This document shows, piece after piece, positions 17,498 through 25,051 of a DNA stretch of 42,662 nucleotides. The stretch's first letter is position 1, and every line of letters starts with the position of its first letter. The DNA comes from an uncultured Alphaproteobacteria bacterium (GTDB lineage: Bacteria; Pseudomonadota; Alphaproteobacteria; Rhodobacterales; Rhodobacteraceae). Location of the stretch: contig CACIAQ010000012.1 in NCBI GenBank assembly GCA_902584635.1, positions 1 to 42,662 of the forward strand, written 5' to 3'. A program made the position numbers and the translations under genes. The notes below the pieces were generated by a model, which saw only the letters and a list, made by a program, of their open reading frames with translations, made no database searches and was not told where the DNA came from.

Positions 17498-18453
17498 AGG
17501 CTAGACAAAGATCCCATATTTATATATTTCTCTGATCGTAGTGTTTTAATTTTCTGCCTATCTATTTTCTGGAAAGATATGACTTCATTTATTAAAGCTT
17601 TTTTAACGTCTTCCAAAGCTTTATTTTTGTCTCTGTGAGCTCCGCCTAATGGTTCTTTGATTATTTCGTCTACAACTCCTATTGCTTTAAGGTTGTGTGC
17701 GGTCAATTTTAGTGCATCAGCGGCTTCTCTCATTTTGTCAGAATTTTTCCAAAGAATAGAAGCACACCCTTCAGGAGAAATTACAGAATATATAGAATGC
17801 TCCAACATTATTAATGTATTTGCAGAAGCCATTGCTACTGCACCACCAGAGCCTCCTTCGCCTATAATAATTGAGATGATTGGAACAGATACTTCAAGGC
17901 AGGTTTGAGTTGACCTTGCTATAGCTTCGGCTTGGCCTCTTTCCTCGGCACCTTTCCCGGGATATGCGCCTGGAGTATCAATAAATGTTATTATCGGCAA
18001 ACCGAATTTGTCAGCTAATTTCATAAGACGAGAAGCTTTTCTGTATCCCTCTGGCCTGGCCATTCCAAAATTCCTCTTTAATCTACTTTCAGTAGTATTA
18101 CCTTTTTCATGTCCCAATACCACTACAGGTGTATCCTCCAATCTTCCTAGGCCTCCAACTATAGCTAAGTCCTCTGCAAAATTTCGGTCTCCACTTAGAG
18201 GAGTATATTCACTTATTATGTAGTTGATATAGTCAGTGGCATGCGGTCTCTCAGGATGTCGTGCCACCTGACATTTTCTCCAGGGGCTCATTTCAGCATA
18301 AAGATCTCGAAGAATATCAATACTCTTAGCCTTTAAAAGCTCTATCTCATTTTTTATATTTTTACTCTGCGAGCTATCTGGTAAACTCTCCAGGTCTGAA
18401 ATCTTGCTTTGCACTTCGGCAATATCTTTTTCAAAATCTAGGTAAATAGCCAT
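17494..18453 (-). CDS. accA: Acetyl-CoA carboxylase carboxyltransferase subunit alpha
   Basis: AccA is the acetyl-CoA-binding half of the carboxyltransferase that makes malonyl-CoA for fatty acid synthesis. The 319 residues match the family's usual length. Landmarks are the start [50 protein letters not shown], and the oxyanion-hole region [12 protein letters not shown]. Its ATG overlaps the stop of the malyl-CoA lyase gene as TAATG, so translation is probably coupled. Both enzymes handle short acyl-CoA esters, but a functional link is inference. Confidence 0.97.
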   Translation of the reverse strand: MAIYLDFEKDIAEVQSKISDLESLPDSSQSKNIKNEIELLKAKSIDILRDLYAEMSPWRKCQVARHPERPHATDYINYIISEYTPLSGDRNFAEDLAIVGGLGRLEDTPVVVLGHEKGNTTESRLKRNFGMARPEGYRKASRLMKLADKFGLPIITFIDTPGAYPGKGAEERGQAEAIARSTQTCLEVSVPIISIIIGEGGSGGAVAMASANTLIMLEHSIYSVISPEGCASILWKNSDKMREAADALKLTAHNLKAIGVVDEIIKEPLGGAHRDKNKALEDVKKALINEVISFQKIDRQKIKTLRSEKYINMGSLSSL

Positions 18454-19418
18454 TAACTTTTTTTGTTTATTTTATTATGTTGATCGATTAATACCCGAGC
18501 TTGTTTAATCGAAGCTATATCTATTAATTTTCCATTGAAAACAGCTGCTCCTGCACCTTTAGCTTCTGCATCTTCCATTGCTCTGATTATTCCCTTTGCG
18601 TTCTCTATTGCTTTATCGGAAGGGGTAAAAACTTGATTTGCTAGCTCAACTTGTGATGGATGAATTGCCCATTTCCCGGCCATGCCTAGGGTGGCAGCTC
18701 GTTTAGCTTGAGCAATATAGTTTTCTTCATCTGATATATCTCCAAACGGCCCATCTACTGGAAGTATACCGTTAGCCCTACAAGCCGCAATCATAGCTAC
18801 CATAGGATGATGCCAGGGATCCATATAAAGTTTCTCACCTTTTTCCGAATTTGTGTAATAACTCTCTTGGGCTCCTCCAATGTTTGTAGTTTGCATCCCC
18901 ATTGAAGCTGCATAATCAGCAACACCAAAACTCATTGCAACTAAACGATCACTTGCCAATGCGATCTCATTTATATTTTCAAGCCCGGCAGCTGTCTCGA
19001 TAATTATTTCAAAATTTAAACTTTTTTTTCGCTTATTTTTATTTTCTAAAGCGCTAACAAGAGCATCTACTGCATATATATCACTGGAATTACCGACCTT
19101 TGGTATCATAATGCAGTCTAATCTCTCACTTGAATTGTTAACTAACGACAAAACATCGTCAACCCAATACTCTGTATCCAAACCATTTATACGAACCGAA
19201 AGTGTTTTCTCAGCCCAGTCTAAATTATTTATAGCCTTTGAAATATTTTTTCTCGCCTCTACCTTGTTTGGGGGTGCCACGCTATCCTCTAAATCGAGGT
19301 TTATCACGTCTGCTTTAGAGGACGCCATCTTTTCGAAAAGCTCTGGTCTTGAACCTGGACCAAATAGCTGGCATCTATTTAATCTTTCTGGAATAGGTGG
19401 CTGTATTAAAAAACTCAT
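18453..19418 (-). CDS. mcl1: L-malyl-CoA/beta-methylmalyl-CoA lyase
   Basis: Mcl cleaves beta-methylmalyl-CoA to glyoxylate and propionyl-CoA and interconverts malyl-CoA with acetyl-CoA and glyoxylate, the closing reactions of the ethylmalonyl-CoA pathway. The 321-residue HpcH/CitE-family protein follows the Rhodobacter Mcl1 pattern closely: [32 protein letters not shown], the [12 protein letters not shown] segment with its metal-binding Glu, [45 protein letters not shown] and DIASIKQA. Its ATG has an AAAGG site 8 bases upstream. It lies between a PatB-type lyase gene and accA on the same strand, with a striking inverted repeat upstream. Confidence 0.93.
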   Translation of the reverse strand: MSFLIQPPIPERLNRCQLFGPGSRPELFEKMASSKADVINLDLEDSVAPPNKVEARKNISKAINNLDWAEKTLSVRINGLDTEYWVDDVLSLVNNSSERLDCIMIPKVGNSSDIYAVDALVSALENKNKRKKSLNFEIIIETAAGLENINEIALASDRLVAMSFGVADYAASMGMQTTNIGGAQESYYTNSEKGEKLYMDPWHHPMVAMIAACRANGILPVDGPFGDISDEENYIAQAKRAATLGMAGKWAIHPSQVELANQVFTPSDKAIENAKGIIRAMEDAEAKGAGAAVFNGKLIDIASIKQARVLIDQHNKINKKS

Positions 19419-19434
19419 TTGTATACCTTTATCG

Positions 19435-19493
19435 TTTCATTCAACTTGTTAATGTTTGTCTTCTAATTTAAATATTCTAACAAGTAAATGAAA
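19435..19493. repeat. Interrupted 15-bp inverted repeat upstream of mcl1
   Basis: Left arm TTTCATT (19435-19441) and ACTTGTTA (19444-19451) pair with TAACAAGT (19478-19485) and AATGAAA (19487-19493). That is 15 base pairs with a 2-against-1 bulge and a 26-base loop. It fills most of the 78-base gap between the patB-like gene and mcl1 and ends 17 bases before the mcl1 start. No T tract follows either arm, so it does not look like an intrinsic terminator. A regulator-binding dyad or an mRNA leader hairpin are both possible. Confidence 0.6.
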
Positions 19494-19496
19494 AAC

Positions 19497-20663
19497 TCAC
19501 AAAAAAGTTTTAGTCAATCTTCCGATAGCTAGATCCAATATTTCTGTCCTGCAGGCAATATTAAATCTTGCAAATTTTCCTGAGTTTTTGCCAAAACCGG
19601 TACCAAGACTGGGAGCAACTCCGGCCTCTTTTATAAGCATGTTCTCCATTTCGGCTTGGGTGATCTTTAAATTGCTAAAATCAACCCATACGAGATAAGT
19701 AGATTCCAAATCAAAAACTTTTACGTTATTTAGTGATCTCAAAGAGGTCGTAAAAATATTTTTGTTGTTTTCTAAATAATGCATAAGTTGATGAAGCCAC
19801 TCTGCTCCCTTTCTATAAGCTGCCTCTGTCATTATCATTCCGAATCTGTTGGGTGTTTTTCCAATAGCCGCATGTTCTTGGTCGTACTTTGAACGAAGCT
19901 TAGGATTTGGAATTATCGTTGTTCCAGTGTGGCAACCCGCGATGTTAAATGTTTTAGTAGCTGCTGTAAATATGAGACTTATTTCTTCAGCCCCGGGGGC
20001 AGCTTTAAGAAAAGTTGTATGTGCTTTATCTGGGTAGGTTAAATCATGATGAATTTCATCCATAAAAATAAGTATGTTATTTTCCTTGCTAAATTCAGCT
20101 AGAGTAACAAGCGTCTCTTTACTCCAAATTTTCCCACCTGGATTGTGTGGGCTACAGAAAATAATAATTTTCTCCTTTCCAGATAATCTTTTCTCTAATT
20201 CATTAAAATCTACTTCATATTGATCTTTGACCTTCTTTAAAGGGATTTCTTTTGGCACTCGCCCATTATTTTTTATAGTGTTAAAAAATGAATAATAAAT
20301 GGGGGAAAAAAGTAAAATTTCATCGCCTGGTTCCGAAAACGCTCGCAAGCCCATTCCAATCCCTGTATTAACTCCGTGCACTACGGAACACCATTCTTCA
20401 GAAATATCCCAATCATGCCTACTTTTCATCCACATTTTTACTGAATTTAAAAAAGATTTGTTGGTCCCATAGTATCCGAAAACGCCATGTGATACTTCCT
20501 TTTGAAGTGCTGTGATAACAGCCTGAGGAGGATTAAAATCCATGTCTGCAACCCACATTGATATGCAATTATCTTGACTAGCACCATACAAACTTTTCAA
20601 ACCTTCAAACTTTGAAAGATTTGCGTGTCTATTATCTATGTATTTGTCAAAATTAACTATCAT
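19497..20663 (-). CDS. PatB/MalY-type pyridoxal-phosphate C-S lyase (cystathionine beta-lyase-like)
   Basis: The 388-residue protein is a fold-type I PLP enzyme of the MalY/PatB subgroup. Signature parts are MWVADMDFNPPQAVITAL near the N-terminus, GVFGYYG, FCSPHNPGGKIW, DEIHHDL with the cofactor-ring Asp202, and ATKTFNIAG with the Schiff-base Lys237. Members cleave C-S bonds of cystathionine or other cysteine conjugates, releasing pyruvate, ammonia and a thiol; some are class I aminotransferases by annotation only. The true substrate cannot be read from sequence. The gene lies upstream of mcl1 on the same strand with 78 bases between, and divergent from def. Confidence 0.88.
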   Translation of the reverse strand: MIVNFDKYIDNRHANLSKFEGLKSLYGASQDNCISMWVADMDFNPPQAVITALQKEVSHGVFGYYGTNKSFLNSVKMWMKSRHDWDISEEWCSVVHGVNTGIGMGLRAFSEPGDEILLFSPIYYSFFNTIKNNGRVPKEIPLKKVKDQYEVDFNELEKRLSGKEKIIIFCSPHNPGGKIWSKETLVTLAEFSKENNILIFMDEIHHDLTYPDKAHTTFLKAAPGAEEISLIFTAATKTFNIAGCHTGTTIIPNPKLRSKYDQEHAAIGKTPNRFGMIMTEAAYRKGAEWLHQLMHYLENNKNIFTTSLRSLNNVKVFDLESTYLVWVDFSNLKITQAEMENMLIKEAGVAPSLGTGFGKNSGKFARFNIACRTEILDLAIGRLTKTFL

Positions 20664-20733
20664 TTGATTAACAGAACATGTATAAGAATTTACTTTATTC
20701 TAGTCCAGTGTTAAAGTTTATTTAAGATACAAT

Positions 20734-21252
20734 ATGGCAATTAAAAAAATATTACTTTATCCTGATCTTCTTTTGCAGACAAAAAGTACTAGAATAAATA
20801 AATTTGATGAAGATTTAGCAAGTCTTTCTAAAGATCTCCTCGATACAATGTATGATGCAGATGGGGTAGGGTTGGCTGCTCCACAAATAGGTGTAAATAA
20901 GCGAATATTTGTAATGGACTGCTCAAGAGAAGAGGAAGAAAGAGATTATAAAATTGTAATAAATCCAGAGATAGAGCATGCATCTGAGGAACTAGGTTCA
21001 TATAAGGAAGGATGCTTATCGATCCCTGGAATTACTGAGGAAATATCAAGGCCAAAAGTTATAAAAGTTTTGTATCAAGATATAAATGGAGTTTTGCAAC
21101 GAAATACATATGACAATCTATGGTCGATATGCTTTCAGCATGAATTGGATCATTTAAATGGCAAGCTCTTTATAGACCATCTTCGTCCTATGAAAAAAAT
21201 CCTAGTGAAAAATAAAATAAAAAAATCTTCGAAAAAGGAAAAGAAGGCATAA
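20734..21252 (+). CDS. def: Peptide deformylase
   Basis: Deformylase removes the formyl group from the initiator methionine of new proteins. The 172-residue product has all three motifs: GVGLAAPQIG (44-53), EGCLSIPG (92-99, metal ligand Cys94) and HELDH (136-140, two metal-binding histidines and the catalytic glutamate). The lysine-rich C-terminal tail is a little longer than in E. coli. It is followed after 3 bases by fmt, which adds the same formyl group to initiator tRNA, the classic def-fmt operon. Confidence 0.97.
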   Translation: MAIKKILLYPDLLLQTKSTRINKFDEDLASLSKDLLDTMYDADGVGLAAPQIGVNKRIFVMDCSREEEERDYKIVINPEIEHASEELGSYKEGCLSIPGITEEISRPKVIKVLYQDINGVLQRNTYDNLWSICFQHELDHLNGKLFIDHLRPMKKILVKNKIKKSSKKEKKA

Positions 21253-21255
21253 AAA

Positions 21256-22176
21256 ATGAAGATTGTATTCATGGGGTCGTCAACATTTGCAATCCCATCA
21301 CTTCGAATTTTGAAAGAAGCGCATTATGATGTTGTAGTGGTATATACCCAACCGCCACGAAAAGCAGGTCGGGGTAAGAGTTATAAGGAAGTACCTTTAG
21401 CCGAATATGCGTACTCTCAGGGTTTAAAAGTTGAGCAACCACAAACATTTAAAGATCCCTTGATGGTAGAAAAGTTAAGGAGCTATAATCCTGATCTCTT
21501 GGTAGTAGTAGCATACGGTCTTATTTTACCAGCGCAAGTATTAGACATTCCCAATATATTTTCCATAAATGTTCATGGTTCTTTTCTGCCCTATTGGAGA
21601 GGAGCAGCACCTATAAATCAAGTGATTTTTAATAGAGATGGCTTTACAGGAGTTTCAATAATCAAAATGATTGAAGAACTAGATGCTGGACCGATATTAC
21701 GTCAGGAAAAAATAATCTTGAATCATACAGAAACCTTTGGGTCTTTGCATCAAGTATTGAGTGAACTAGGAGCAAAGAATTTACTGCAAACACTCAATAA
21801 TATTGGATCAAATGACGAAATCTCACAGAATCAAAAACTCATTAGTTATGCCCCCAAAATAAAAAAATTAGATACAAAATTAGACTTTACTGAGGAAGCA
21901 TTTGCTTTGGAGGCGAGAGTTAGAGGGCTAGCTCCTAAGCCTGGTGCATGGTTTGAATATAAAAGAGAGCGCTTTAAAGTATTCAGCGCAAAAGTAGTGG
22001 AAGGAAAAGGAACTGCTGGCTCAATTATTAATGAAAATTTGACCATTGCATGCGGTGAGAAAGCGTTAAATATTCTAGAAATTCAAAGACAAGGAAAAGA
22101 AATTATGAGTGTGGAGGAAATGATTAAAGGGTTCAAGTTTGAAAAAGGTGACAACGTTAACCAACCAACTCATTAG
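21256..22176 (+). CDS. fmt: Methionyl-tRNA formyltransferase
   Basis: Fmt formylates methionyl-initiator tRNA using 10-formyltetrahydrofolate. The 306-residue product shows the N-terminal MGSSTFAIPSL, the catalytic region SINVHGSFLPYWRGAAPI (Asn105, His107) and Asp143 in MIEELDAGPIL, with the C-terminal OB-like domain beginning near RGLAPKPGAWFEY. Paired with def 3 bases upstream. Its last 20 bases overlap the 3' end of convergent rnhA, so both C-termini are encoded by the same DNA on opposite strands. Confidence 0.97.
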   Translation: MKIVFMGSSTFAIPSLRILKEAHYDVVVVYTQPPRKAGRGKSYKEVPLAEYAYSQGLKVEQPQTFKDPLMVEKLRSYNPDLLVVVAYGLILPAQVLDIPNIFSINVHGSFLPYWRGAAPINQVIFNRDGFTGVSIIKMIEELDAGPILRQEKIILNHTETFGSLHQVLSELGAKNLLQTLNNIGSNDEISQNQKLISYAPKIKKLDTKLDFTEEAFALEARVRGLAPKPGAWFEYKRERFKVFSAKVVEGKGTAGSIINENLTIACGEKALNILEIQRQGKEIMSVEEMIKGFKFEKGDNVNQPTH

Positions 22177-22627
22177 ATGCTTCTTCACGCCCTTTTACAG
22201 CAAGTGAGTCGGCTTTCTCATTTCCGAGTACTCCAGTGTGACCTTTTACCCATACCCACTCAACATTTTGATTTTTTGTCAAATCCAAAAGTTCTTCCCA
22301 TAATAAACGATTAGCAACAGGTTTTTTAGAAGCTGTACTCCAATTATTTTTAAGCCATCCGAAAATCCATTTTGTTATTCCGTCTATAACATATTTACTG
22401 TCTGTGAAAATGGTAATCTCGACGTTTTTTCTTTTTAAGCTTTCTAGAGCTTGTATAGCGGCTGTCAGCTCCATTATTTGATTAGTTGTTTCTTTTTTTT
22501 TCCCGTAAAGGGTCTCTTCTTTTACGATTTCACCTACATTATTTTCAGCGACCAAATAAACACCCCATCCACCAGGACCTGGGTTTCCGCTACATGCTCC
22601 ATCAGTGTAAGCTTTTACTTTTATCAT
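22157..22627 (-). CDS. rnhA: Ribonuclease HI
   Basis: RNase HI cuts RNA in RNA-DNA hybrids, clearing R-loops and primers. The 156 residues contain the four carboxylate catalytic residues: Asp9 in YTDGACSGNPGPGGWG, Glu53 in MELTAA, Asp76 in FTDSKYV and Asp140 in GNEKADSLA, with His130 in the VKGHTG loop. Length is normal. It is the last gene of a leftward operon ispH, DUF3429, rnhA whose members are separated by at most one base, and it overlaps fmt tail to tail. Confidence 0.97.
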   Translation of the reverse strand: MIKVKAYTDGACSGNPGPGGWGVYLVAENNVGEIVKEETLYGKKKETTNQIMELTAAIQALESLKRKNVEITIFTDSKYVIDGITKWIFGWLKNNWSTASKKPVANRLLWEELLDLTKNQNVEWVWVKGHTGVLGNEKADSLAVKGREEASNELVG

Positions 22628-23059
22628 TTAAATTCGGAAACCCATGAAAATTAGTAAAAATACTACTATAGATGTCATTGGAAATCGTAAGTTAAGCCAC
22701 CATTCGGGTAACGATTTAATTTTAAATAATTTTCTTTCAATTTCTAAAACTATAAGAAACCCCAAAGCAATTACAAAGCTTTTCATAAAAGGTATAGCTA
22801 TTGATAAAAGTGCTAGTAAGACTGGTACAATACTAAACCAAAGTAAAAATACTCTTTCCCTGTCAAGTGATGAGACGTAGAAAATACACCCACTCATAAA
22901 AGAAAGAATAAATCCACTATAAATTATTGCAATCCTAATTAACTCTTCTTTCAAGCTTTCGCTGAGACCGATATTAAAGGTCGAAGCCAGTCCCAACAAT
23001 ATCGGAATGAGTCCGAGCACACTTGCTAGCATTACACTTTTTGGTACTTTATGGAACAT
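22628..23059 (-). CDS. DUF3429-like integral membrane protein
   Basis: This 143-residue protein is almost entirely hydrophobic, with about four to five predicted membrane segments (for example SVMLASVLGLIPILLGLAS, AIIYSGFILSFMSGCIFYV, LLWFSIVPVLLALLSIAIPF and SIVVFLLIFMGF). The segment SGFILSFMSGCIFYV and the C-terminal LPEWWLNLRFPMTS resemble the DUF3429 family, which has no known function. It is encoded exactly between ispH (1-base gap) and rnhA (stop directly followed by the rnhA ATG), a placement I recall from other Rhodobacterales. Family assignment is from pattern memory and should be taken as likely rather than certain. Confidence 0.72.
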   Translation of the reverse strand: MFHKVPKSVMLASVLGLIPILLGLASTFNIGLSESLKEELIRIAIIYSGFILSFMSGCIFYVSSLDRERVFLLWFSIVPVLLALLSIAIPFMKSFVIALGFLIVLEIERKLFKIKSLPEWWLNLRFPMTSIVVFLLIFMGFRI

Positions 23060-23060
23060 T

Positions 23061-24017
23061 TTACCTCAATACGGGTGGGACTTTAAATTCAATAGTCTCT
23101 TTTTTTGTCGTATCATAAACTAAACTCGTATCAAATTTTTCTTGGATGCTACTTATAACCTCTCTAACTAGATGATCTGGTGCTGAGGCTCCTGAGGTAA
23201 TTCCTATAGAATTGGCGTCTTTAACTTTTACCCAGTCAATTTTTTTATAATCCTCAATTAAGTACGACTTTGCGCATCCACTGTTTTTTGCTACATCAAC
23301 CAGTCTCCGTGAATTAGATGAGTTCTCTGACCCAACTACCAACATTAAGTCTACATGTTTAACAAGTCGCTTGACTTCCTCTTGTCTATTAGTAGTGGCA
23401 TAGCAGATATCTTCTTTCTTTGGGTTTTCTATTGATGGGAACTTTTTGTTTAAAGCTAGAGCTATCTCTTTCGTATCATCTACAGATAGAGTTGTTTGCG
23501 TAACATAAGCTAACTTTGGGTATTCGGATGGGTCCATTTTCTCAACGTCTGCTGTATTTTCAACCAACAAAACCTCTCCTTCCGGAAGTTGACCCATAGT
23601 ACCAATTGTTTCAGGATGTCCACGATGTCCAATCATTATTATTTTATAACCTTTGTCATAATATCTTTTGATTTCATTGTGAACTTTAGTTACCAAGGGA
23701 CATGTAGCGTCTACAAATAGCATTTGCCTTCTCTTTGCCTCCTCCGGTACCATTTTTGGTACACCATGAGCAGAAAATATTACAGGTCGATCTACAGGGC
23801 ACTCCCTCAGTTCCTCTACGAAAACAGCTCCCTTTTTTTTAAGGTCGTGAACAACATATTTATTATGGACTATTTCATGTCTTACATAAATGGGTGATCC
23901 CCATTTTTTAAGAGCAAGCTCTACCATCTCTATTGCTCTGTCAACACCAGCACAAAAGCCCCTTGGATTAGCCAGGTATATCTCCTTAACCGCTGAAGTT
24001 TTGGGCACATTGGTCAT
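23061..24017 (-). CDS. ispH: 4-hydroxy-3-methylbut-2-enyl diphosphate reductase
   Basis: IspH is the iron-sulfur enzyme that releases IPP and DMAPP at the end of the MEP pathway. The 318-residue protein has the three conserved cluster cysteines: Cys22 in [14 protein letters not shown], Cys106 in [11 protein letters not shown] and Cys205 in ICYATTNRQ. The [18 protein letters not shown] region and [10 protein letters not shown] are also present. It heads the ispH-DUF3429-rnhA operon and is divergent from folK, with 57 bases between the two starts that must hold both promoters. ispE at 9.1 kb belongs to the same pathway. Confidence 0.97.
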   Translation of the reverse strand: MTNVPKTSAVKEIYLANPRGFCAGVDRAIEMVELALKKWGSPIYVRHEIVHNKYVVHDLKKKGAVFVEELRECPVDRPVIFSAHGVPKMVPEEAKRRQMLFVDATCPLVTKVHNEIKRYYDKGYKIIMIGHRGHPETIGTMGQLPEGEVLLVENTADVEKMDPSEYPKLAYVTQTTLSVDDTKEIALALNKKFPSIENPKKEDICYATTNRQEEVKRLVKHVDLMLVVGSENSSNSRRLVDVAKNSGCAKSYLIEDYKKIDWVKVKDANSIGITSGASAPDHLVREVISSIQEKFDTSLVYDTTKKETIEFKVPPVLR

Positions 24018-24074
24018 GAGTAAAGCGTATACTTTTTTGAATAAAAAAACTATCTTTTTAAACAGAGAGAGAAA

Positions 24075-24650
24075 ATGAATAATTATATTTTAGTGTTGGG
24101 GTCTAATTTATCTAGTGAATTTGGCAATAGTGCTGAAACACTAAAAAAATGCGTGGATGAAATAAGATATAACTCAGGTATAGAGTCTCTAATGGAGAGC
24201 AATTGGTATATTTCTTCGAGCTTTTTGAATAAAAGTGAACCTAAATATATAAATGTTGGCGTTCGGTTCAGCACTCACCTAAATCCTAGAGAACTAATTA
24301 ATTTTACTTCTGGCTTAGAGAATAAATACGGACGAAAAAGGAATAAAAGATGGGATTCGAGGACCTGCGATATCGACATTTTACTGTGTGATCAACAGAT
24401 CCTACCAAGCAGAGATCACTTTGTGGAATGGTTGAAATTGGATTTTTCAGACCAAATAAAGCTCGTGCCTGATGAATTAATCATACCTCACCCAAGATTA
24501 CAAGAAAGAACATTTTTCCTAAAGCCCTTAAATGATCTTCAACCGGATTGGATTCATCCATTTTTAAAGTTGAAAGCTAAGGAAATGCTTGACAGTCTTC
24601 CACTCAATGAACTAGAGAATATTAAGGAATTAAATGCTAAGAACATATAA
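24075..24650 (+). CDS. folK: 2-amino-4-hydroxy-6-hydroxymethyldihydropteridine pyrophosphokinase
   Basis: FolK transfers pyrophosphate from ATP to the pterin in folate synthesis. The 191-residue product begins [15 protein letters not shown] and contains the signature [16 protein letters not shown] with the two metal-binding aspartates and [16 protein letters not shown]. Between these, a segment of about 25 residues ([20 protein letters not shown]) lengthens the loop compared with E. coli FolK; this seems usual for alphaproteobacterial members. It opens a run of eleven plus-strand genes ending with recO, with rpoZ starting 11 bases later. Confidence 0.95.
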   Translation: MNNYILVLGSNLSSEFGNSAETLKKCVDEIRYNSGIESLMESNWYISSSFLNKSEPKYINVGVRFSTHLNPRELINFTSGLENKYGRKRNKRWDSRTCDIDILLCDQQILPSRDHFVEWLKLDFSDQIKLVPDELIIPHPRLQERTFFLKPLNDLQPDWIHPFLKLKAKEMLDSLPLNELENIKELNAKNI

Positions 24651-24661
24651 AGGAAAGTTTA

Positions 24662-25027
24662 ATGGCACGAGTTACTGTAGAAGATTGTATTGACAAGGTT
24701 TCAAACAGGTTCGAACTTGTTTTACTTGCCGCGCACAGAGCAAGAATGATTTCTGGAGGGGATGAACCAAGCTTAGATCGAGATAACGATAAAAACCCCG
24801 TCCTTGCACTCAGAGAAATAGCTTTAGAAACCGTTACCTTTGATGAATTAATGGAATCCACTATCGAAAGTCATCAGCGTCAAATAGAGGTCGATGAACC
24901 GGATGATGAGGATCTATCTCTACTTATTGGAGATCGACAAAGAGATAAAGAAAATAATTCTGATGACACTGCAAATGAAGACTTGCTCAGAGCTCTAATG
25001 GATGCTCAAGGTTCGGAGGAGAAATAG
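24662..25027 (+). CDS. rpoZ: RNA polymerase omega subunit
   Basis: Omega stabilises the beta-prime subunit and forms part of ppGpp binding site 1 through its N-terminus. The 121-residue product begins [20 protein letters not shown], then [11 protein letters not shown] and [10 protein letters not shown], all standard. The C-terminal half (from about residue 70) is acidic and low in complexity, a tail that alphaproteobacterial omegas commonly carry. A strong AAAGGAAAG ribosome-binding site precedes the ATG. The next gene, 24 bases away, encodes the enzyme that makes and degrades ppGpp. Confidence 0.96.
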   Translation: MARVTVEDCIDKVSNRFELVLLAAHRARMISGGDEPSLDRDNDKNPVLALREIALETVTFDELMESTIESHQRQIEVDEPDDEDLSLLIGDRQRDKENNSDDTANEDLLRALMDAQGSEEK

Positions 25028-25051
25028 AGTATTTATATACCGTAAAGACAG

